Positions 18,873-26,736 of a stretch of DNA of 64,000 nucleotides are shown piece by piece. The stretch spans positions 1,421,501-1,485,500 of the forward strand of contig NZ_PHTY01000001.1 in the NCBI RefSeq assembly GCF_002813135.1. The letters run 5' to 3'. Each line of letters starts with the position of its first letter. Within the stretch, counting starts at the first letter, position 1. The position numbers and the translations under genes were made by a program. This DNA comes from Ulvibacter sp. MAR_2010_11 (lineage in GTDB: Bacteria; Bacteroidota; Bacteroidia; Flavobacteriales; Flavobacteriaceae). The notes under the pieces are model-generated. The model was not told where the DNA came from. It did no database searches and was given only the letters and a program-made list of their open reading frames with translations.

Positions 18873-18966
18873 GGACTAATTTTATTGACCGCAAAAATAG
18901 GAGTTTTGTTCTAAAAAAAATTATATATTTATAATCTTTCACTATTGTCACACTAAACCACCAACT

Positions 18967-21609
18967 ATGAAAATAAGAGAAATAAATGCAATGCGCGGCC
19001 CCAATTACTGGTCGGTGCGCCGTCATAAGCTAATTGTTATGGTGCTGGACTTGGAAGAGATGGAGGAAATTCCATCTAATAAGGTTCCGGGGTTTAGTGA
19101 CAGGCTTAAGGAAATGTTTCCCAGCATGTTTTCTCATCGATGTTCGGTAGGGGAACCCGGCGGATTTTTTCAGCGGGTGGATGACGGTACCTGGATGGGG
19201 CATATCATAGAGCATATAGCTTTAGAAATTCAGACCTTGGCAGGTATGGACACCGGCTTCGGAAGGACCCGTGACTACGGTGAGAAAGGAGTTTATAATG
19301 TAGTTTTCTCGTATATGGAAGAAAATGTCGGTCGGTTTGCGGCCGAGGCAGCGGTGCGTATATGTGAATCCCTAATTGCTGGAGAAGCCTATGCGATGGA
19401 CGACGATATTCAGACCATGCGCGAGTTGAGGGAGGCGGAGCGTTTGGGCCCCAGTACCGGATCTATAGTGGAAGAAGCTGCCAGCCGTGGAATTCCGTGG
19501 ATACGATTAAATAAATATTCGCTCTGTCAGTTAGGATATGGCGCCAATCAGAAGAGAATTCAGGCTACCGTTACTTCTGAAACATCATCCATAGGAGTAG
19601 AGTTGGCTTGCGACAAGGAAGACACCAAATTTCTACTGGAGCAGGCAGAAGTAGAAGTGCCAAAAGGGGATATAATAAGAAGAGAAAGCAGCCTTGAAGA
19701 GGCCTGCAGATATGTGGGATTTCCATTAGTGATAAAGCCGGTAGACGGGAATCACGGAAGAGGAATTACGGTCGATATTCAAAATTATGAAGAGGCCCTT
19801 GTAGCCTTCCATAATGCCAAAGAAAGTTCTAAAAGTGGTGCGATAATAGTCGAAAAATTTATCACCGGAAGAGATTATCGATTACTGGTTATCAATAACA
19901 AACTTGTTGCTGCTGCCTTACGCACTCCTGCTCATGTGGTTGGTGACGGGAAATCAACCGTTCAGGAATTAATTGATTTAGTAAACAGCGATCCACGTCG
20001 TGGATATGGACATGAAAATGTATTGACGCAAATTACAGTAAACGATTTAACCAAAAGCATTGTAAAAGACGCAGGTTACACATTAGATTCGGTTATTCCG
20101 AAGGATGAAATGCTCCTTTTAAAGGATACCGCAAACCTTAGTACCGGAGGAACTGCCGAAGATGTAACCGATATTATGCATCCCGAGAATGTAGAAATGG
20201 CGGAGCGTATTTCAAGGATTATCGACCTTGATATTTGTGGCATCGATGTAATGACCACCGATATTAGCAAGCCACTTTCTGAAACAGGAGGTGCTGTATT
20301 AGAGGTGAATGCCGGTCCCGGATTTAGAATGCATTTGGCACCAACCTCCGGACTTCCCAGAAATGTAGCGGCACCGGTAGTGGACAAGTTATTCCCAACG
20401 CTTGGGGATACAGGTAGAATTCCTATTATCGCAATTACAGGAACTAACGGAAAGACTACCACCAGCAGGTTGATAGCACATATTGCAAAAATGAACGGCT
20501 TCAGAGTAGGCTATACCACCAGTGATGGGGTATATATTCAAAACAGGTTATTAATGCGGGGAGATTGTACCGGCCCTGCAAGTGCTGAATTTGTACTCAA
20601 AGATCCCACGGTGAATTTTGCAGTTTTGGAATGCGCTAGGGGCGGATTGTTGCGAGCAGGTTTAGGCTTTCATAAATGTGATGTTGGAATCGTGACCAAT
20701 GTAGAAGCAGATCACCTCGGACTTAAGGGAATTCATACTGTAGAGCAATTAGCCAAGGTGAAAGGGGTTATCCCCGAAACGGTTTTACCCGAAGGCTATG
20801 CTATTTTAAACGCCGATGACGATTTGGTGTACGATATGCGACGCACTGTAAATTGTAATGTTGCGTTGTTCTCGATGGACGAAAACAACCCCAGAATTCA
20901 GGCGTTACAGCGTTTAGGAGGAATCACGGCAGTATTTGAAGATGGTTTTGTCACTATTTGCAGAGGTGTTTGGAAGATGCGAATTATGAGAGTTGAACAA
21001 ATTCCATTAACCTATGGAGGGAAGGCAACCTTTATGATTAAAAATGTATTGGCGGCGGTACTGGCAGCCCATGTTCGTGGAATAAGTATTCAGGATATAA
21101 AAGCTTCGTTAGAAACCTTTATTCCCTCGGCATCACAGACTCCCGGACGGCTTAATCTTTTTCATTTTGATAACTTTAAGGTGTTATTGGACTACGCCCA
21201 TAATCCTGCCGGGATGAGAGCCCTAAAACAATTTATCGATACCATTGAGTGCACCAAAAAAGTGGGCATCATCGCCGGGGTGGGAGATAGAAGAGTGGAG
21301 GACAATAACGAAATGGGAAGTTTGGCTGCCGAAATGTTCGATGAAATTATTATTAGACAAGACAAACATTTGCGTGGAAAAACTGAAGATGAACTCATAA
21401 AAATGTTGAGTGACGGGATAAAGATGAAAGACCCAAAGAAAAAGACAACGATCATCCCTTCCGAAAGAGAGGCGATTACCTTTGCGGTAAATCATGCCCA
21501 AAAGGACTCGCTCATTGTACTTTGCAGCGATGTAATACCCGATGCCTTAGATTTGGTGACCAGATTCAAGGAGCAAGAAGCAAACGGAGCAGTAGAATTT
21601 TCGCTATAG
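18967..21609 (+). CDS. cphA: Cyanophycin synthetase
   Basis: 880 aa, close to cyanobacterial CphA (about 870). It polymerises Asp and Arg in two ATP-dependent steps. An N-terminal domain (1-160; MKIREINAMRGPNYWS, WMGHIIEHIALEIQTLAG) is followed by an ATP-grasp module that adds Asp (about 165-480; FPLVIKPVDGNHGRGI, VLEVNAGPGFRMH) and a Mur-ligase-like module that adds Arg (about 485-880; PIIAITGTNGKTTTSRLIAH, LLDYAHNPAGMRAL). All nucleotide-binding loops look intact. With cphB and iaaA adjacent, the organism has a complete make-and-use module. Confidence 0.97.
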   Translation: MKIREINAMRGPNYWSVRRHKLIVMVLDLEEMEEIPSNKVPGFSDRLKEMFPSMFSHRCSVGEPGGFFQRVDDGTWMGHIIEHIALEIQTLAGMDTGFGRTRDYGEKGVYNVVFSYMEENVGRFAAEAAVRICESLIAGEAYAMDDDIQTMRELREAERLGPSTGSIVEEAASRGIPWIRLNKYSLCQLGYGANQKRIQATVTSETSSIGVELACDKEDTKFLLEQAEVEVPKGDIIRRESSLEEACRYVGFPLVIKPVDGNHGRGITVDIQNYEEALVAFHNAKESSKSGAIIVEKFITGRDYRLLVINNKLVAAALRTPAHVVGDGKSTVQELIDLVNSDPRRGYGHENVLTQITVNDLTKSIVKDAGYTLDSVIPKDEMLLLKDTANLSTGGTAEDVTDIMHPENVEMAERISRIIDLDICGIDVMTTDISKPLSETGGAVLEVNAGPGFRMHLAPTSGLPRNVAAPVVDKLFPTLGDTGRIPIIAITGTNGKTTTSRLIAHIAKMNGFRVGYTTSDGVYIQNRLLMRGDCTGPASAEFVLKDPTVNFAVLECARGGLLRAGLGFHKCDVGIVTNVEADHLGLKGIHTVEQLAKVKGVIPETVLPEGYAILNADDDLVYDMRRTVNCNVALFSMDENNPRIQALQRLGGITAVFEDGFVTICRGVWKMRIMRVEQIPLTYGGKATFMIKNVLAAVLAAHVRGISIQDIKASLETFIPSASQTPGRLNLFHFDNFKVLLDYAHNPAGMRALKQFIDTIECTKKVGIIAGVGDRRVEDNNEMGSLAAEMFDEIIIRQDKHLRGKTEDELIKMLSDGIKMKDPKKKTTIIPSEREAITFAVNHAQKDSLIVLCSDVIPDALDLVTRFKEQEANGAVEFSL

Positions 21610-21612
21610 GAT

Positions 21613-21636
21613 AAAAAAACCCCTGCAACGCAGGGG
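21613..21636 (-). terminator. Intrinsic terminator facing the fibre-gene side
   Basis: Arms CCCCTGC (21620-21626) and GCAGGGG (21630-21636) with a 3-base loop. Read on the minus strand, the stem is followed by seven T residues. It terminates the minus-strand fibre gene; on the plus strand it lacks a T tract after the stem. Confidence 0.8.
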
Positions 21637-21662
21637 CTAAGCTCCTCCTCCTCAAAAGGATC

Positions 21663-24001
21663 TTATCGAATTTGTTCTATTTCAAAATAGAAGCGATGTT
21701 CTATGCCTGTTGGGTCTAAGGTGACAACACTTCCGTACGGATTGTAAACAAAAATTTCCACAAAATCTGTCGCGTTCAAACTAACAATGCAATCGGCTGT
21801 GGCGATTATATTTGAACTAATTCCATAGACATAGTTTTCGGAATATAGGGTGCCATTTACATAAACTGCTATATTCAGAAGCGTCGTTGCCGCATTTTCA
21901 TAATATCCCGCATGCACCCGGTAGTATCCGGTATTTGTAGCTACAAATCTGTTATTGGTTGTGTTAAACTCGGTATTTGTGTCAATTAATGCATTATCAT
22001 AGTCAAGTTTTGTCCATGATAGTGCAGGAAGATTTTGTGTGCCACTCATTAAAGCTCGAACCACCGATCCATTATTTGAACTACCCCAACTTACATTGCC
22101 TGAACCATCGGTGGTTAATACCTACCCGTTGGAACCGTCGGTTGTGGGAAAGGCATAACCGGTTCCCGATGGGTTTCCTATTTGAAATTCACTATTCGTT
22201 CTTAAAATGTTATTATCAAATTCACCATAAATTAAGGCATTGTTGGCTCCGGCTGAAGAATTTTCAATAAATATTTTGTTATTGCCGGTAGATCCATACC
22301 CGGCCTGATAGCCAATCATTACACTTCCGGATCTAGTTATTGTGGTAGCTGCAGAACCAGCTTGATAGCCCAATAGTACATTGTTATTGCCATCTACATA
22401 TTCTCCTGCTTCACGTCCCAAGGCGGTATTAAAATTACCTTGAGTTCTCATTAATGCTTGATAGCCAATACCGGTATTACTATTATTTGAAATCATTTCA
22501 TAGTTGGCTTGGTATCCTAAAGCGACATTTGCATTTCCTGTTTCATTATCAATTAATGCACCGGACCAATAGCTGTATTTTCATCTCCGGTTGTGTTGTC
22601 TCTTAGACTATACCCTCCAACAGCTACGTTTGAATCGGCGTTGGTGTTATTCAATAGCGATTGATGACCAATTGCAATATTTCCACCTCCGCTAGTGTTA
22701 GTTTGTAAGGCTCTGTTTCCAATAGCAATATTTTCAATACCGGTAGATGTGTTCTGCATAGCATTCCAACCAATTCCTACATTTTTATTATCGGTGCTAT
22801 CGTCTGCAGCTCCGGCGCTTATTCCTAAAAACACAGAGGAACCGTTGTTTGTACCGTCAATGTCACTTTTCCCGTCAATAAGGTCATTGATCCGTTCTAC
22901 TCCTGCAGCTGAATCTTGAAACGTTACAATTCCTGCACCATCGGTGGTTAGTACTTGTCCAGCGGTGTCATCGGTGTTCGGCAAAGTATATGCATCATTA
23001 ATGTTCATGCTGCCATTCTTATACACAATTAATGCATTACTTGGTGTTGCCCCAACTCCATTTCCCAAGACAAAAAGCCTATCTGCTGCATTAAATGTGG
23101 TAGCGGAATTTGCTGTATAGGAGGTATTATTAAACCCAAAAACCGTTTCTCCATACGAATAGGAGGTCACACCTTCTCCTTTGGCAAAACTATGCACCCC
23201 ATAAGAATTAACTCCATAACCAACAGCCCAGGAATAATCATCGCGGGCATTCGTTTGATTTCCAAATACTACCGCATACTCTGAATTATTGGTGTATGAA
23301 TATGATCCAAAAGCAAATGAATTATCGCCATCAGCAGCACTATTGTATCCGGTTACGAACGAATAATCTCCGGTAGCTTCACTGTCGTAACCCAGTGAAA
23401 CCGATGCAAATCCCGAGGCCATACTTCTTCGGTTTACGGCAAATGAATAATCTCCAATGTTAGCATCATCCCATCTCGCATCTTCAGAATAGCCTGCTCT
23501 AAAAGCTGCTTTTCTGGGATTGAAAAACATACGGGTTCCTGTACCTGTGATCTCAGTATCGATTAGGTCCCCGCTTCCAAAAGTGCCGGTAACTAAAAAT
23601 CCGTCATCACCATTAATACGTATGGCACCGTCTGTTGCATTTATGTTTTTTCCACTCCCTGCTCCTCCTTCATCATAGGCTTCGTCGAGTGTATTTTGGG
23701 TATCAACACCTCCTCCAACCGAAACCCATGAAGTTGTGCCTTGATCCCAATAATAAAAACCTTTTGCAGGGGTACCATTCCCTGTAGCGAAAACCATCAT
23801 ACCATCCTGATCTATTGCGGGAGGCGTTAAAGGAAAATTATCGATACGGGGAATTAAAATGCCATCTGTGTTTGCAGGAGTAGCAACATTGTTTGCGCTA
23901 ATATCTAAACTGGCCTTTGGATCTGTGTTGTTTATACCAACCTGTGACAACCCAATGAACGAAGTTAGAAGAAAACTGATAAATAGAAATGCTTTTTTCA
24001 T
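21663..24001 (-). pseudogene. Broken gene for a trimeric fibre-like protein (YadA-head-like repeats plus C1q-like tip)
   Basis: One ancestral gene now lies in three frame segments. 24001-22553 encodes a signal peptide (ending GLSQ), the motif VGINNTDPKASLDI, then repeats of the YadA-head type (SFAxGxxSxASGxxS) and longer NTAIGxxAL-type repeats, ending AIGP-VH and stop. Adding one base near 22562 restores AIG-P-GALIDNETGNANVALGYQA and continues to 22122. There an in-frame TAG replaces the Gln expected in DGSNG(Q)VLTTDGSGNVSWG. Reading through leads to a C1q/TNF-like jelly-roll (22064-21663; FNTTNNRFVATNTGYY). The corrected gene would encode 779 aa. Two separate lesions in an otherwise intact sequence suggest recent inactivation, though sequencing errors cannot be excluded. 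Confidence 0.88.
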
Positions 24002-24068
24002 GCCGGTGTATTTTGAGTGATACCAGAGCCAAGTAGGTTTTCAACTCAATAAAGTAGATTGGAGACTT

Positions 24069-24076
24069 CAAAAATA
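24069..24076 (-). promoter_or_regulatory. Putative -7 element of the fibre gene
   Basis: The minus strand reads TATTTTTG (TAnnTTTG), giving a leader of about 60 bases before the ATG at 24001. The -33 region falls inside the adjacent palindrome rather than on a clear TTG. Confidence 0.4.
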
Positions 24077-24090
24077 AGGATGGAAGAATT

Positions 24091-24121
24091 TTTAAACCTC
24101 TATGAAATCATAGAGTTTAAA
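24091..24121. promoter_or_regulatory. Palindrome, possible operator, upstream of the fibre gene
   Basis: CTCTATGA-AA-TCATAGAG is flanked by TTTAAA on both sides, giving 8 plus 6 bp of dyad with one unpaired base. A related CTATGATTTCATA follows at 24125-24137. The palindrome covers the place where the -33 box of the fibre promoter should be. It fits a dimeric repressor or activator site better than a terminator, because no T tract follows. Confidence 0.4.
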
Positions 24122-24202
24122 AAATCTATGATTTCATAAAAAGCACTTATTTATGTGATAAAGACTAAGGAGAAAGGAGTTTCTGGGAAAGGGTATAAAA
24201 TT

Positions 24203-24232
24203 GAAAAGCCATCACAGATGTGATGACTTTTC
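24203..24232 (-). terminator. Terminator-like hairpin after the N-glycan operon
   Basis: GAAAAG-CATCAC and GTGATG-CTTTTC arms with an AGAT loop and one C/A mismatch give a 12-bp stem. On the minus strand it is followed by AATTTTAT. It lies about 100 bases downstream of the transporter stop at 24336. Confidence 0.55.
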
Positions 24233-24247
24233 GCCCCAAATTTGATC

Positions 24248-24263
24248 GATAACCCAGGTTATC
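24248..24263. other. GATAACC-CA-GGTTATC palindrome
   Basis: A perfect 7-bp dyad with a 2-base centre lies between the transporter stop and the preceding hairpin. The loop is too small for a normal RNA hairpin, so a protein-binding site or a hairpin with opened closing pairs is more likely. Confidence 0.35.
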
Positions 24264-24335
24264 AACCTACTTATGTCCTGCAAAGCTACAAAAATAATTG
24301 ATTGTACCTCTATTTTAAGAAAAATATAAGAGTGT

Positions 24336-25661
24336 TCAAAATTCACGTTGGTTGCGCAAAACTCTTTTATTCAGCTTATTAACAGCGAAGAACACAATAT
24401 ATCCATAGCAGGATATCAATAAGAGTAATGCCAATTTAAAGCCCATTTGATCGGTGAAAAAACCGTACAAGGGTGGAATTACAGCCCCGCCCACTATGGC
24501 CATACAAAGGAGCCCGGAGGCTCGTGGCTTTAAGTCTCCCAATCCGTCGATGGTGAGTGTAAAAATGGTTGGAAACATGATAGAATTAAACAAACCAACC
24601 GCCAGTATAGACCATAGCGCTACGAGGCCTGCCGTATTCATGGAGAGAAAGAGCATTGTAATGGCCAAAATGGCAAAAACAGCCAGCACTTTTGCCGGAC
24701 TTATAATTTTGGTTAAATAGGCCCCGATAAAGCGGCCTACCATGGCACCGCTCCAATAAAATACTACAAAGGCACCCACAATGGCTTTTGGGTCGTTAAG
24801 ACTTAAATCGCTGTTTAAAATGCGTTCGGCAAGAAACTTCATTGTTTCGTTTTCCCGAATTGCTTCGGCCAGATTCATATCGAGAAAATAGTTTACCAAA
24901 TAGCTGCCTATAGCCACTTCGGCACCCACATAGACGAATATCCCGATTACTCCCGTCAAAACCATTCTATTTCTAAGTAAGGAAAATGCATTCCCCACTT
25001 TTTTTTCCTGAAGCACTTTCGGAAGTTTTATAAAAACAAACAAAAGTGACAATAGGGCGATAAAACCGGCAATCCATAGAAATGGGGTTTGTACGGCTCC
25101 CGCTTCAGAAACATAATACGCCTTTTGTTCCACTTCAGTTAAAACCGAAATTTCTTCCGAATTTTTAATAGTATCGCTCAATAAAAACATAGCGCCTACC
25201 ACCGGAGCTATAGCCGTCCCTAACGAATTAAACGCCTGAGACAAATTCAACCTGCTGGAAGCACCATTTTCACTTCCTAAGACCGAAACATAGGGATTGG
25301 CTGCAACCTGTAGTATGGTTATTCCCGCCGCCAGCGTAAAATACCCCACCAAAAACACCCAAAACAATCTGTTTGAAGCAGCAGGATAGAACAACAAACA
25401 CCCTAATGCCATGGTCACCAATCCAATTACAATTCCTTTTTGATACCCAATTCGGGATAACAAGGTCCCTGCAGGTACAGAAAACACAAAATAGGCGATA
25501 AAAAAGGCAAATTGTACCAACCCTGCCTGGAAATAAGATAATTCGAAAACATCCTTAAGTCTAGGAATAAGACTATCAACAAGTACGGTGATAAACCCCC
25601 ATAGGAAGAAAAGAATCGTAATAATAATAAATGCCGAACGGTAGTTTTTGGTGGTCGTCAT
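24336..25661 (-). CDS. FucP/GluP-family sugar MFS transporter
   Basis: 441 aa inner-membrane protein with 12 predicted helices. The N-terminal FFLWGFITVLVDSLIPRLKDVFELSYFQA and ITILQVAANPYVSVLG segments are characteristic of the fucose/glucose/galactose-proton symporter branch of the MFS. It is the last gene of a minus-strand operon, 9 bases after the glycosylasparaginase gene. The context suggests import of a sugar released from N-glycans, such as mannose or GlcNAc, but sequence alone does not fix the substrate. Confidence 0.88.
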   Translation of the reverse strand: MTTTKNYRSAFIIITILFFLWGFITVLVDSLIPRLKDVFELSYFQAGLVQFAFFIAYFVFSVPAGTLLSRIGYQKGIVIGLVTMALGCLLFYPAASNRLFWVFLVGYFTLAAGITILQVAANPYVSVLGSENGASSRLNLSQAFNSLGTAIAPVVGAMFLLSDTIKNSEEISVLTEVEQKAYYVSEAGAVQTPFLWIAGFIALLSLLFVFIKLPKVLQEKKVGNAFSLLRNRMVLTGVIGIFVYVGAEVAIGSYLVNYFLDMNLAEAIRENETMKFLAERILNSDLSLNDPKAIVGAFVVFYWSGAMVGRFIGAYLTKIISPAKVLAVFAILAITMLFLSMNTAGLVALWSILAVGLFNSIMFPTIFTLTIDGLGDLKPRASGLLCMAIVGGAVIPPLYGFFTDQMGFKLALLLLISCYGYIVFFAVNKLNKRVLRNQREF

Positions 25662-25670
25662 ATTGGTAGC

Positions 25671-26678
25671 TTAGCCTTTGTTATGGTAATTAGATAGAAT
25701 GTTTTCATTCTTATCCTTATGATACTTTGTAACAGAGAAGCCTTCATGAATGCTGTAAAAACCGGTTTCCCCTTTTTTGTTGACTGCAATATAACCCACT
25801 TGAAAATCTTTAAAATCCGGACTTTTTTTAATGATACGTCCAATGGCTTCTTCGCAGGCCTGCTGTGGTGATTTTCCATGACGCATTAATTCAACGATTA
25901 AAAAGCTTCCTACCGTTTTTAAAACCTCTTCTCCCAGGCCGGTTGCAGTAGCGCCCCCTACTTCATTATCGATAAAAAGACCGGAGCCAATAATTGGAGA
26001 ATCTCCTACACGACCTGCCATTTTATAGGCCAAGCCACTGGTGGTGCATCCTCCCGAAATATCGCCATTTTTATCGATGGCCAACATCCCTATGGTATCG
26101 TGGTTTTCAATATTGATGATAGGTTTGTATTCTGATGTCTTTTTCCATTCCACCCATGCTTTTTTGGAGGCTTCGGTTAATAAATTTTCACGTTTAAATC
26201 CTTCCGAAACCGCAAATTGTTCGGCTCCGGTTCCTGCCAAAATCACGTGGGGAGTTTTTTCCATCACCTTTCGCGCTACCGAAATTGGATGGACAATATG
26301 CTGCATATACAGCACCGCGCCATAATCGCCTTCCTTGTTCATAATACATGCGTCCAGCGTTACATTTCCGTCTCTGTCGGGTAAACCCCCTATTCCAACC
26401 GATTGTCCTTCGGCGTTGGCTTCTTCTACCATACAACCCTGCTCTATGGCGTCCAAAGCCGAACCTCCGTTTTGAATGACCTCCCATGCTTTTCCGGTCG
26501 ATTCGGGGACATTCCAGGTTGCAATTACTATAGGAAAATTAGCTGTTGAAGCTGTCGTTGCAGCTACTGCTTCCGAAGGCATTTCCGAAGAACCTTCCTT
26601 ACAACTCATTGCTGACGCACCGGCAATAACTCCAATACTAGTTAAGCTTGCTCGCTGAATAAATTTTCTTCGTTTCAT
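25671..26678 (-). CDS. N4-(beta-N-acetylglucosaminyl)-L-asparaginase (glycosylasparaginase)
   Basis: 335 aa Ntn-hydrolase precursor. Glycosylasparaginase cleaves the GlcNAc-Asn bond, the last linkage of N-glycoproteins. The nucleophile site is in NHDTIGMLA (Thr195), followed by GRVGDSPIIGSGLF and TGLGEE, and HDT is typical of this branch rather than of isoaspartyl peptidases. The N-terminus MKRRKFIQRASLTSIGVIAGASAMSC has a twin-arginine-like motif and a lipobox-like Cys, so the enzyme is exported. It is downstream of the GH92 mannosidase and upstream of the sugar transporter. Confidence 0.92.
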   Translation of the reverse strand: MKRRKFIQRASLTSIGVIAGASAMSCKEGSSEMPSEAVAATTASTANFPIVIATWNVPESTGKAWEVIQNGGSALDAIEQGCMVEEANAEGQSVGIGGLPDRDGNVTLDACIMNKEGDYGAVLYMQHIVHPISVARKVMEKTPHVILAGTGAEQFAVSEGFKRENLLTEASKKAWVEWKKTSEYKPIINIENHDTIGMLAIDKNGDISGGCTTSGLAYKMAGRVGDSPIIGSGLFIDNEVGGATATGLGEEVLKTVGSFLIVELMRHGKSPQQACEEAIGRIIKKSPDFKDFQVGYIAVNKKGETGFYSIHEGFSVTKYHKDKNENILSNYHNKG

Positions 26679-26736
26679 AACTCGTAATTATTGGTTAGTT
26701 GTGTTGCTCATTTCAGAAGTAATTTTTCGGCATGAC

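Larger units (their letters stand above)
24002..24335. other. 334-base intergenic region rich in inverted repeats
   Basis: No gene is visible here. The region holds a candidate -7 element for the fibre gene, a long palindrome, a terminator-like hairpin after the sugar transporter gene and a small GATAACC palindrome, each listed separately. Confidence 0.7.

Noticed and set aside
22122-22124. Recoded TAG (amber readthrough)
   Set aside because: No other gene in the window needs TAG to be read as an amino acid. A CAG to TAG change explains it.
22540-22570. Programmed ribosomal frameshift in the fibre gene
   Set aside because: No slippery heptamer or downstream pseudoknot is visible, and a second independent lesion (TAG at 22122) follows, so decay or sequencing error is simpler.
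25671-26678. Exported asparaginase-like gene as part of the cyanophycin module
   Set aside because: Its HDTIG active site and export signal match glycosylasparaginase, and it is coupled to GH92 and a sugar transporter, not to cphA/cphB.
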